From Microbacterium terricola (lineage in GTDB: Bacteria > Actinomycetota > Actinomycetes > Actinomycetales > Microbacteriaceae): DNA of 64,000 bases. Location: contig NZ_AP027141.1 of assembly GCF_027943945.1 (NCBI RefSeq), positions 186,001-250,000 of the forward strand, written 5' to 3'. A model generated the notes under the pieces. That model searched no databases. It was not told where the DNA came from and was given only the letters and a program-made list of their open reading frames with translations. The translations under genes and the position numbers were made by a program. Below, piece by piece: positions 57,009-64,000 of this stretch (the first letter of the stretch is position 1; every line of letters begins with the position of its first letter).

Positions 57009-58370
57009 ATGACGGCATCGGCGCCGCTCGGCACGGCCGAGCTGGACGCGGCCATCGCGGCCGGCGAGATCGACACGGTGATCGTCGCGTTCGGCGACGC
57101 GCAGGGGCGCCTGTCGGGCAAGCGGGTGTCCGCCCGGCTCTTCCAGGAGGAGGTGCTGCCGCACGGCGCGGAAGCGTGCGACTACCTCCTGTCGGTCGAC
57201 GTCGACATGAACACCGTCGACGGGTACGCGATGTCGAGCTGGGCGAAGGGCTACGGCGACATGGTGCTGCGCCCCGACCTCTCGACGCTGCGGCGCGTGC
57301 CGTGGATCCCCGGCAGCGCGCTGGTGATGGCCGACCTGCAGTGGGAGGACGGCGAGCCCGTCGTGCCGGCGCCGCGCAGCATCCTGAATCGTCAGCGCGA
57401 GCGCCTCGCCGAGCGGGGACTGGTCGCCTACTCGGGCACCGAGCTGGAGTTCATCGTCTTCGACGACTCCTATCGGGATGCGTGGCGCAAGGGGTACCGC
57501 GATCTCACGCCCTCCACCGACTACAACGTCGACTACAACCTGCTCGCCACCACGCGGCTCGAGCCGCTGCTGCGCGACATCCGGCTCGGCATGGAGGGCG
57601 CCGGGCTCTACTGCGAGGGCGTCAAGGGCGAGTGCAACCTCGGCCAGCAGGAGATCGCGTTCCGCTACGACGAGGTGCTCGCGACCGCGGACCAGCACAC
57701 GATCTACAAGAACGGTGCGAAGGAGATCGCCGAGCAGCACGGCAAGGCGCTGACGTTCATGGCGAAGTTCAACGAGCGCGAGGGGAACAGCTGCCACATC
57801 CACCTCTCGGTGCGCTCGGAGGACGGCGACACGGTGATGGCCGGTGACGGCGAGCACGGGTTCAGCCCGCTGATGGGCCACTGGATCGCAGGCGTGCTGG
57901 CGACCCTGCGCGAATTCACGCTGCTGTACGCGCCGACCATCAACTCCTACAAGCGCTATGCGAAGGGGTCGTTCGCGCCGACCGGGGTGGCCTGGGGCGT
58001 CGACAACCGCACGTGTGCGCTGCGCGTCGTCGGGCACGGCGCGGGGCTGCGGGTGGAGAACCGGGTGCCCGGCGGCGACGTCAACCCGTACCTCGGCATC
58101 TCGGCGATCATCGCCGGCGGCCTCTACGGCATCGAGAACGAGCTGCCGCTGCCCGAGCCGCTCACCGGCAACGCCTACGACGCCGGGGTCGACACCCTGC
58201 CGACCACCCTGCGTGAGGCGGCCGAGCTGTTCGCCCAGTCGGCGATCGCGCGGGCCGCGTTCGGCGACGACGTGGTCGAGCACTATCTGAACCAGGCGCG
58301 CATCGAGGTCGAGGCCTACGACGCCGCCGTCACCGACTGGGAGAGGGTGCGCGGCTTTGAACGGCTCTGA
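57009..58370 (+). CDS. glutamine-synthetase-like gamma-glutamyl-amine ligase (GlnA3/GlnA4/PuuA type)
   Basis: A 453-aa GS-fold protein with GAGGAG before the ATG. Metal and nucleotide sites are present: YSGTELEFIVFD (Glu pair), GVKGECNLGQQEIAFRYDE, NSCHIHLSV, and the Arg-rich RTCALRVVGHGAGLRVENRV. The classical tyrosine adenylylation loop of GlnA is absent. The SYKRYAKGSFAPTGVAWGVD segment is that of the PuuA/GlnA3/GlnA4 group, which ligates glutamate to polyamines or ethanolamine rather than to ammonia. The neighbouring ethanolamine-type permease favours ethanolamine. The amidase and aldehyde dehydrogenase downstream fit the next steps. Substrate is inferred. Confidence 0.88.
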   Translation: MTASAPLGTAELDAAIAAGEIDTVIVAFGDAQGRLSGKRVSARLFQEEVLPHGAEACDYLLSVDVDMNTVDGYAMSSWAKGYGDMVLRPDLSTLRRVPWIPGSALVMADLQWEDGEPVVPAPRSILNRQRERLAERGLVAYSGTELEFIVFDDSYRDAWRKGYRDLTPSTDYNVDYNLLATTRLEPLLRDIRLGMEGAGLYCEGVKGECNLGQQEIAFRYDEVLATADQHTIYKNGAKEIAEQHGKALTFMAKFNEREGNSCHIHLSVRSEDGDTVMAGDGEHGFSPLMGHWIAGVLATLREFTLLYAPTINSYKRYAKGSFAPTGVAWGVDNRTCALRVVGHGAGLRVENRVPGGDVNPYLGISAIIAGGLYGIENELPLPEPLTGNAYDAGVDTLPTTLREAAELFAQSAIARAAFGDDVVEHYLNQARIEVEAYDAAVTDWERVRGFERL

Positions 58371-59172
58371 CACGAAGGACGGCGGCGACGTTTCGTCTCG
58401 CTTCGCTCGCTCAACGAGCCGGTTCGCCGACCGCCGACCGGTGATCGGCCTGACCACCTATCTGGAGCAGGCGAAGCAGGGTGTGTGGGACGTGCGCGCC
58501 GCGTTCCTGCCGCAGCAGTACTTCGACGCGGTGACCGCATCGGGTGGCATCGCCGTCCTGCTGCCCCCGCAGCCGGCACCCGACGACGCCGCGGCGGCGG
58601 TGCTCGCCGGGCTCGACGGCCTCATCCTCACCGGCGGCCTCGACGTGCAGCCCGAGCTCTACAGTGCAGAGCGCCACCCGCTCACCGACCCGGCCCGGCC
58701 CGACCGCGACGCCTGGGAGCTCGCCTTGTTCGCGGGCGCGGAGGAGCGCAGGATGCCGGTGCTCGCGATCTGCCGCGGCCTGCAGCTCGTGAACGTGGCG
58801 AAGGGCGGCACGCTGCACCAGCATCTGCCCGAGGCGCTCGGCACCGATCGGTTCCGCATCGGCGGCGGCGTGTTCGCGACCAACACCGTCGAGATCGACG
58901 AGGGCTCCCGGCTCGCCGGCCTGATCGGGCCGGGGGACTTCGACGTGCACAGCTACCACCATCAGGGCATCGACCGGCTGGGCGAAGGGCTCGTCGCGAC
59001 CGCGCGCACCGACGACGGGCTGGTGCAGGCATTCGAGTCCGACGGCGAGGGCTACCTCGTGGGCGTGCAGTGGCACCCGGAGGAGAACGCCGCCGACCGC
59101 CGGCTGTTCGCCGGCCTGGTCGCGGAGGCGGCGGCGTTCGCGCACGAGCGCACCCAGGGCGTGCACGCATGA
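58357..59172 (+). CDS. class I glutamine amidotransferase-like gamma-glutamyl hydrolase (PuuD family)
   Basis: The protein has 271 aa if it starts at TTG 58357 (14-bp overlap with the ligase gene). The domain itself begins VIGLTTYLEQAKQGVWD near 58441, where a GTG offers a 243-aa alternative. The catalytic triad is visible: Cys in AICRGLQLVN (about 140), and His and Glu in VQWHPEEN (about 240). Family members split gamma-glutamyl-GABA or similar amides, releasing glutamate. The stretch between the two starts contains REP-like repeat copy 2 (58389-58417), so the N-terminal ~28 residues are probably not native enzyme sequence. ATGA overlap with the aldehyde dehydrogenase. Confidence 0.88.
   Translation: MNGSDTKDGGDVSSRFARSTSRFADRRPVIGLTTYLEQAKQGVWDVRAAFLPQQYFDAVTASGGIAVLLPPQPAPDDAAAAVLAGLDGLILTGGLDVQPELYSAERHPLTDPARPDRDAWELALFAGAEERRMPVLAICRGLQLVNVAKGGTLHQHLPEALGTDRFRIGGGVFATNTVEIDEGSRLAGLIGPGDFDVHSYHHQGIDRLGEGLVATARTDDGLVQAFESDGEGYLVGVQWHPEENAADRRLFAGLVAEAAAFAHERTQGVHA
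58389..58417. repeat. REP-like 29-bp repeat, copy 2
   Basis: It matches 53957-53985 at 27 of 29 positions and lies between the ligase stop and the conserved start of the hydrolase. If the TTG start is used, it is translated as part of the N-terminus. Confidence 0.6.
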
Positions 59173-60542
59173 CGGCGCCGGGCGGCCTCTTCACGCTGAT
59201 CAATCCGTCGACCGGCCAGGGCTTCCGCGAGGTGCCGCGCGCGACGGTCGAGGAGGTCGACGACACGGTCGCGCGAGCCGTGGTCGCCCAGCGGGCGTGG
59301 GCGGAACTCGCCCCGGTCGCCCGGGCCGACGCGCTGCGCGCGTTCGCGCGCGTCGTGGAGGCGCACGGGGAGGAGCTCGCCCAGCTCGAGGTGCTGAACT
59401 CCGGGCACCCGATCGAGTCGGCTCGCTGGGAGGCGGCCCACGTCGCGCAGGTGCTGAACTTCTCCGCGGGCGCCCCTGAGCGGCTGAGCGGGCGTCAGAT
59501 CCCGGTCGCGGGCGGGCTCGACGTGACGTACCACGAGCCCTACGGGGTGGTCGGGGTCATCGTGCCGTGGAACTTCCCGATGACGATCGCGTCGTGGGCA
59601 TTCGGGCCCGCGCTCGCCGCCGGAAACGCCGTCGTGCTCAAGCCGGCGGAGCTCACCCCGCTGACCGCCGTGCGGCTGGGTGAGCTGGCGCTCGAAGCCG
59701 GGCTGCCCGATGGCCTGTTCGCGGTGGTCACCGGCTCCGGGTCGGTCGTCGGTCAGCGGTTCGTGACGCATCCCGATGTCCACAAGGTCGTCTTCACCGG
59801 CTCGACCGAGGTGGGTGTCGACGTCGCCGCCGGATGCGCTCGGATGCTGAAGCCCGTCACCCTCGAGCTCGGCGGCAAGAGCGCCAACATCGTCTTCGAC
59901 GACGCGGACCTCGAGCGGGCCGCTGCCGCCGTTCCCGGTTCGGTGTTCGACAACGCGGGGCAGGACTGCTGCGCGCGCAGCCGACTGCTCGTGCAGCGGA
60001 GCGTCTTCGACCGCTTCCTCGAGCTTCTCGAGCCCGCGGTGGCGGGCTGGCGGGTGGGGGATCCGGCGCTCGCGTCCACGCAGATGGGTCCGCTCATCTC
60101 GGCGGCTCACCGCGACACGGTGTCGTCCTTCCTCGACGGCGCCGATGTGGCGTTCCGTGGCGCGGCACCCGAGGGTGCGGGCTTCTGGTTCGCGCCGGCG
60201 GTGGTGCTCGCCGAGCCGGGCGACCGCATCGCGCAGGACGAGGTGTTCGGCCCCGTGGTGGCCGTGCTGCCGTTCGATGACGAGGCGGATGCGGTGCGCC
60301 TGGCCAACGACACCCCCTACGGCCTCGCGGGCTCCCTGTGGACCGAGAACCTGGGCCGCGCCGTGCGCGTCTCGCGCGGCGTGCGCAGCGGCGTGCTGTC
60401 GGTGAACTCGCACTCGTCCGTGCGGTACGCGACCCCGTTCGGCGGGATGAAGGCGTCGGGCCTGGGCCGCGAGCTCGGTCCGGACGCTGCCGAGCACTTC
60501 ACCGAGACCAAGAACGTCTTCTACGCGACGGACGCCCAATGA
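59169..60542 (+). CDS. NAD(P)-dependent aldehyde dehydrogenase
   Basis: The protein has 457 aa from ATG 59169. ALDH superfamily motifs are present: VIVPWNFPMTIASWAFGPAL, the cofactor-site VVFTGSTEVG, catalytic Glu in TLELGGKSANIV (about 234), catalytic Cys in NAGQDCCARSR (about 266-267), and EVFGPVVAVLPF. The double Cys at the active site is worth noting. In gamma-glutamylation pathways this step oxidises the aldehyde formed from the gamma-glutamyl amine. The gene is coupled to the hydrolase by ATGA. Confidence 0.92.
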   Translation: MTAPGGLFTLINPSTGQGFREVPRATVEEVDDTVARAVVAQRAWAELAPVARADALRAFARVVEAHGEELAQLEVLNSGHPIESARWEAAHVAQVLNFSAGAPERLSGRQIPVAGGLDVTYHEPYGVVGVIVPWNFPMTIASWAFGPALAAGNAVVLKPAELTPLTAVRLGELALEAGLPDGLFAVVTGSGSVVGQRFVTHPDVHKVVFTGSTEVGVDVAAGCARMLKPVTLELGGKSANIVFDDADLERAAAAVPGSVFDNAGQDCCARSRLLVQRSVFDRFLELLEPAVAGWRVGDPALASTQMGPLISAAHRDTVSSFLDGADVAFRGAAPEGAGFWFAPAVVLAEPGDRIAQDEVFGPVVAVLPFDDEADAVRLANDTPYGLAGSLWTENLGRAVRVSRGVRSGVLSVNSHSSVRYATPFGGMKASGLGRELGPDAAEHFTETKNVFYATDAQ

Positions 60543-60551
60543 CATCCCATT

Positions 60552-60615
60552 CCGTTTACGGACGCGACACGCCGCTTCGGCGCGGCGGGACGCGGCGTGT
60601 CGCGTCCGTAAACGG
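60552..60615. repeat. 24-bp perfect inverted repeat between the ALDH and SDR genes
   Basis: CCGTTTACGGACGCGACACG plus four more bases is repeated exactly in reverse, with a 16-base GC-rich spacer. The stem is far longer than a normal terminator, no T-run follows, and it lies 33 bp before the SDR start. It may be an mRNA-processing or attenuator hairpin, or a REP/MITE-type element. Confidence 0.85.
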
Positions 60616-60647
60616 GTGGGGGGAGCCAGCCACATGAAAGGAACGCG

Positions 60648-61421
60648 ATGGATCTGACCCAGCGACTCAAGGACCGGGTGGCCATCATCACGGGCGGCGC
60701 GAGCGGCATCGGCTTGGCCACGGCCAAGCGGTTCGCCGCGGAGGGGGCGATCGTCGTGATCGCCGACCTCGACCCGACCTCGGGCGAGGCGGCGGCGAGC
60801 GAGGTCGGCGGCCTCTACCGGCACGTCGACGTCGCCGATGAGGGCTCCGTCGACGCGCTGTTCGACGGCGTCGCCGACCAGTTCGGGCACCTCGACATCG
60901 CGTTCAACAACGCCGGCATCTCGCCCGCCGACGACGACTCGATCGAGACCACCGAGCTGCCCGCGTGGGACCGCGTGCAGGACGTCAACCTGAAGAGCGT
61001 CTACCTCTGCTCGCGTGCAGCCCTGCGCCACATGGTCCCGGCCGGCCGCGGCTCGATCGTCAACACCGCGTCGTTCGTCGCGCTGCTCGGCTCGGCGACT
61101 TCGCAGATCTCGTACACCGCCTCCAAGGGCGGCGTCCTGGCGATGACGCGGGAGCTGGGCGTGCAGTTCGCACGTCAGGGCATCCGCGTGAACGCGCTCT
61201 GCCCCGGCCCGGTCAACACGCCGCTGCTGCAGGAGCTGTTCGCGAAGGACCCCGAGCGCGCGCAGCGCCGCCTGGTCCACGTGCCGGTCGGGCGGTTCGC
61301 GGAGCCGGAGGAGATGGCCGCCGCGGTGGCGTTCCTGGCCTCGGACGACGCCTCGTTCATCACCGCGACCGCGTTCGTCGTCGACGGCGGCATCACGAAC
61401 GCGTATGTGACCCCCCTGTGA
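60648..61421 (+). CDS. short-chain dehydrogenase/reductase
   Basis: A 257-aa classical SDR. Cofactor motif ITGGASGIGLATAKRF (about 14-29), DLD after strand 2 (NAD preference), NNAGIS, and the active site Ser with YTASK (about 156-160) are all in place. AGAAAGGAAC precedes the ATG. Its role in the pathway is unclear: it could oxidise the hydroxyl of gamma-glutamylethanolamide or another alcohol to the aldehyde used by the upstream enzyme. It is flanked on both sides by long hairpins. Confidence 0.9.
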   Translation: MDLTQRLKDRVAIITGGASGIGLATAKRFAAEGAIVVIADLDPTSGEAAASEVGGLYRHVDVADEGSVDALFDGVADQFGHLDIAFNNAGISPADDDSIETTELPAWDRVQDVNLKSVYLCSRAALRHMVPAGRGSIVNTASFVALLGSATSQISYTASKGGVLAMTRELGVQFARQGIRVNALCPGPVNTPLLQELFAKDPERAQRRLVHVPVGRFAEPEEMAAAVAFLASDDASFITATAFVVDGGITNAYVTPL

Positions 61422-61439
61422 GCGCCCGCCGTGGTTCGT

Positions 61440-61503
61440 AACTCAGGCAGATCGGTGCGCTGGGGGGTCGGAACGGGCCGCCCAGCGCGATTCTGCCTGC
61501 GTT
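61440..61503. repeat. long imperfect inverted repeat after the SDR gene
   Basis: Two 8-bp perfect stems are stacked (CAGGCAGA/TCTGCCTG and GCGCTGGG/CCCAGCGC), with an internal loop of 5 and 3 bases and a 16-base terminal loop. It starts 18 bp after the SDR stop and ends 50 bp before the regulator. It may be a terminator-like or REP-type element. Confidence 0.7.
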
Positions 61504-61552
61504 GTGCACGGTTGGACGTCACAGACACAGACCGGCGACGGGAGAGGACCCC

Positions 61553-62269
61553 ATGAGCGACGCCCCGCTGCGCGAAGTGCACCGGTCGGTCTACCGACCC
61601 GTGCGCGAGGGCAACGCGCTCGAGGACACCGTCGCCCGGCTCGTGCAGACCGTGCGGCTCGGCGTCGTCGCCCCGGGGGAGTCGCTGCCTTCAGAGCGCG
61701 AGCTGGCCGCGCTCTACGCGGTGAGCCGCGACACGGTGCGCGAAGCGATCCGCGAGCTCGCCGTCGCGGGGTATCTGGAGCGGCGCCGCGGGCGCTACGG
61801 CGGCACGTTCGTCGCCGACCCGCTGCCGCGCCCCGCCGACCCCGGCACCGTGCCGGCCGACGAGATCGAGGACGTGCTCGGCCTCCGGCGTGTGCTGGAA
61901 TCCGGGGCGGCGCGGGCGGCGGCCGCCCGCACGCTCGACGCCGCGTCGCGCGCCGAGCTGTGGGCGCGGCACGAAGCAGCCTGCGCGGCGGGCGAGGCCG
62001 ACTACCGCCGGGCCGACACGCTGCTGCACCTGACGATCGCGGAGCTCGCCGGCATCCCCTCGCTCGTCACCCTCGTCGCCGAGAACCGGGCGAAGGTCAA
62101 CCTGTGGCTCGATACGTTCCCGCTGCTGCCGGGCAACATCGAGCACTCGAACGGCCAGCACGAGCAGATGGTGACGGCGATCCTCGCCGGGCGGGGGGAT
62201 GCTGCCGAGGCCGCCGTCCGCGAGCATCTTGCGGGGTCGGAGGCCCTGCTGCGCGGGTTCCTGAGCTGA
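61553..62269 (+). CDS. GntR-family regulator, FadR subfamily (FCD domain)
   Basis: The protein has 238 aa from ATG 61553, with GGAGAGG upstream. The winged HTH is LPSERELAALYAVSRDTVRE (about residues 43-62) then REAIRELAVAGYLERRRGR. The C-terminal FCD domain has the metal-binding pattern: RRADTLLHLTIAELAG, NIEHSNGQHEQMV, and VREHLAGSEALL. FCD domains bind small acids through a metal. As the last gene of the amine cluster it probably represses it, perhaps at the 56901 palindrome. Confidence 0.9.
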   Translation: MSDAPLREVHRSVYRPVREGNALEDTVARLVQTVRLGVVAPGESLPSERELAALYAVSRDTVREAIRELAVAGYLERRRGRYGGTFVADPLPRPADPGTVPADEIEDVLGLRRVLESGAARAAAARTLDAASRAELWARHEAACAAGEADYRRADTLLHLTIAELAGIPSLVTLVAENRAKVNLWLDTFPLLPGNIEHSNGQHEQMVTAILAGRGDAAEAAVREHLAGSEALLRGFLS

Positions 62270-62291
62270 GCAGCGCCCGGCCGGCCGCGGC

Positions 62292-62297
62292 TAGGCT
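62292..62297 (+). promoter_or_regulatory. candidate leaderless promoter (TAGGCT) of the 62304 gene
   Basis: TAGGCT lies 6 nt before GTG 62304. Confidence 0.45.
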
Positions 62298-62303
62298 GGA
62301 CGG

Positions 62304-62708
62304 GTGGCATCCGGAAAGAAGCGCAGCAAGAAGGAGCCGCCCGAGTTCCGCAACACCGCACTGAGCGACGCCCTGCAGACCCAGGACATCGCGGCGGTCG
62401 CGTTCGCGCTGCGCCACGGCCCGACCGTGGTGCCGCTGATGAACCCGGGCGACCGCGACAACCCGCTCGACGTCGGCGAGGTGTGGACCTACCGCGACGC
62501 GCAGGGCCAGGTCGCCCTGCTGCTGTTCAGCGACGCGGCGCACAAGCCCGCGACGCTTCCGCAGGCGGTCGCCCTGCAGCCGCCGGCGGCCCTGCGCGCC
62601 TTCCTCGGCGTGCACGGCGAGGAGATCACCACGGTGTTCTTCGACATCGCTGGCCCGCACCCCATGCAGGCGACGCCGGCCGACATCATCGCGGCGCTGG
62701 ACGCCTGA
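62304..62708 (+). CDS. SseB-like protein
   Basis: The protein has 134 aa from a GTG start. A short basic opening (KKRSKKEPPEF) precedes a compact domain with VVPLMNPGDRDNPLDVGEVW, LLLFSDAAHKPATL and VFFDIAGPHPMQAT, a pattern that resembles the N-terminal domain of SseB proteins. The assignment is modest and function is unknown. The gene ends 6 bp from radA, tail to tail, and both stops lie in one 14-bp palindrome. Confidence 0.65.
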   Translation: MASGKKRSKKEPPEFRNTALSDALQTQDIAAVAFALRHGPTVVPLMNPGDRDNPLDVGEVWTYRDAQGQVALLLFSDAAHKPATLPQAVALQPPAALRAFLGVHGEEITTVFFDIAGPHPMQATPADIIAALDA

Positions 62709-62714
62709 CCGCGG

Positions 62715-64000
62715 TCAGAAGCCGGGCGCCGCGTCGCCCGGACGGTCGCGCACCCGCAGTCGCACGTCGTTGAGCGCGCCGCCCAGCGAGCCGGAGCGGT
62801 TGTCGATCACGTCGGAGTAGCCGAGGCGGGCGGCCTCACTGCGCCGCTGCGCCGCCTGCGTCACGGGCCGCACCTCGCCGGCGAGGCTGAGCTCGCCGAC
62901 TGCGGCGAGCGTCTTCGGGGTCGCCTGGTTGCGCACAGAGCCGGCCACCGCGATCGCGATCGCGAGGTCGGCGGCGGGTTCGGTGAAGCGGACGCCCCCG
63001 ACGGTGGACACGTACACGTCGAGGTTCGAGGTGATGATGTTCGCCCGCTTCTCGAGCACCGCGAGCACCATCGCCACCCGGGCGCCGTCGACGCCGTTCA
63101 CGACCCGTCGCGGATTCGGCGCGGCGGTCGCGATGGTCAGCGCCTGCACCTCGACCGGCAGTGCGCGCCGGCCCTCGAGCGCGATCGCCACGCAGGTGCC
63201 GGGCTCGGGGGCGCCATGCCCGAGGAACAGGGCGCTCGGATCGGGCACTTCGGCGATGCCGGCACCCGTCATGTCGAAGCAGCCCACCTCGTCGGTCGGC
63301 CCGAAGCGGTTCTTCAGCGCCCGCACGAAACGGAGCGACGTCTGCCGGTCGCCCTCGAAGTGGCAGACCACGTCGACCAGGTGCTCGAGCACGCGAGGGC
63401 CCGCGATCGAGCCGTCTTTCGTGACGTGGCCGACGATGATCACGGGCAGGCCGCGCTCTTTGGCGACGCGGACGAGTGTGGACGCGACTTCGCGCACCTG
63501 GCTCGGGTGGCCGGCGACGCCGTCGGAGAGCGCGGAGGAGACCGTCTGCACCGAGTCGACGATGAGCAGCTCGGGCCGGACCTCGTCGACATGGCCGAGG
63601 ATCGTGGCGAGGTCGGTCTCGGCGGCGATGTAGAGCTCGTCGTGCAGGGCTCCGGTGCGCTCGGCGCGCAGGCGCACCTGGGCCGTGGACTCCTCGGCGC
63701 TCGCGTACAGCACGCGGCGCCCAGCGCGGGCGGACTGCGCGGCGACTTCGAGCAGCAGCGTCGACTTGCCGACGCCCGGCTCGCCGCTGAGGAGGATCGC
63801 CGCACCCGGCACGATGCCGCCGCCCAGCACGCGGTCGAACTCGCCGACGCCGCTGGTGCGCCGCGGCGCGTCGGTCGTGTCGACGGCGGTGATCGGCCGG
63901 GCCGCGCGCCCTGCACCCGGCGCCACGGGCGTCACCGCGCGCGAGAGCCCGGTCGGCTCGGCGGCTTCGACGACGGTGCCCCACTGCTGGCATTCGGCGC
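62715..64000 (-). CDS. radA: DNA repair protein RadA (Sms), N-terminus beyond the window
   Basis: About 427 residues are visible; the frame stays open to the window edge. The last residues read in from the edge are AECQQWGTVVE, the end of the N-terminal C4 zinc finger, so only about 20-25 residues are missing. Walker A is SGEPGVGKST, Walker B LLIVDSVQT. The RadA-specific RALKNRFGPTDEVG (KNRFG) motif is present, followed by a Lon-protease-like C-terminal domain (VGGVRFTEPAADLAIA). It is a helicase that helps branch migration during recombination. Confidence 0.95.
   Translation of the reverse strand, partial: AECQQWGTVVEAAEPTGLSRAVTPVAPGAGRAARPITAVDTTDAPRRTSGVGEFDRVLGGGIVPGAAILLSGEPGVGKSTLLLEVAAQSARAGRRVLYASAEESTAQVRLRAERTGALHDELYIAAETDLATILGHVDEVRPELLIVDSVQTVSSALSDGVAGHPSQVREVASTLVRVAKERGLPVIIVGHVTKDGSIAGPRVLEHLVDVVCHFEGDRQTSLRFVRALKNRFGPTDEVGCFDMTGAGIAEVPDPSALFLGHGAPEPGTCVAIALEGRRALPVEVQALTIATAAPNPRRVVNGVDGARVAMVLAVLEKRANIITSNLDVYVSTVGGVRFTEPAADLAIAIAVAGSVRNQATPKTLAAVGELSLAGEVRPVTQAAQRRSEAARLGYSDVIDNRSGSLGGALNDVRLRVRDRPGDAAPGF

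Noticed and set aside
60552..61503. The SDR gene with its two hairpins as a small transposon
   Set aside because: The two inverted repeats do not match each other, there is no transposase and no target-site duplication.

Overview
The window comes from a high-GC actinobacterium, most probably Microbacteriaceae and perhaps Microbacterium (inference). Reasons: very high GC with GTG/TTG starts; the ftsH-folE-folP-folB-folK-DUF3180 order followed by two PH-domain genes; a DUF2520-panC-lysS run; a clpC gene; and many TANNNT boxes 6-7 nt before start codons, which implies leaderless transcription. Gene content is chromosomal. I see no integrase, transposase, phage gene, CRISPR array or rRNA.

Region 1 (1-25.7 kb) is an exopolysaccharide/capsule locus. 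A seven-gene minus-strand operon (24450 down to 17236) holds a polyprenyl glycosylphosphotransferase, a DUF1972/GT4 transferase, a hexapeptide acyltransferase, a flippase, a pyruvyltransferase-like protein and a GT4 transferase, joined by 1- to 4-nt stop/start overlaps at most junctions. A second minus-strand pair encodes a Wzz/BY-kinase and an O-antigen-polymerase-like protein. Around them lie further glycosyltransferases, two acyltransferase-3 membrane proteins, a 1869-aa PKD/LamG exoprotein and a secreted parallel beta-helix protein. Together they could start, assemble, flip, polymerise, acylate, pyruvylate and trim a surface glycan. The 5' regions of these genes are unusual: G-run start boxes, tiny ORFs ending at the main start codon, a hairpin that traps a start codon, and inverted repeats near promoters.

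Region 2 (25.7-31.4 kb) has a two-ACT-domain protein, a PAS/GAF/GGDEF diguanylate cyclase, a tRNA Glu-Asp-Phe cluster with terminators, an M23 endopeptidase, ppa and tilS.

Region 3 (31.4-49.4 kb) opens with a small helical protein / DUF1023 hydrolase / lipoprotein cassette. Housekeeping genes follow: DUF937, hpt, ftsH, the folate operon, PH-domain proteins, DUF2520, a divergent panC, lysS, DUF4192, a cardiolipin synthase and a duplicated-domain lipoprotein.

Region 4 (49.4-55.3 kb) has an XRE regulator with two paralogous DUF2975-like membrane proteins under a palindromic operator, then clpC, an N-acetylglutamate-synthase-like GNAT protein and a DUF4232-like membrane-anchored protein.

Region 5 (55.3-62.3 kb) looks like an amine-catabolism locus. 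An ethanolamine-permease-like transporter is divergent from a glutamine-synthetase-like ligase, a class I amidotransferase (PuuD type), an aldehyde dehydrogenase, an SDR and a FadR-type regulator. This set fits a gamma-glutamylation pathway for ethanolamine or polyamines. The window ends with an SseB-like protein and the 3' part of radA.
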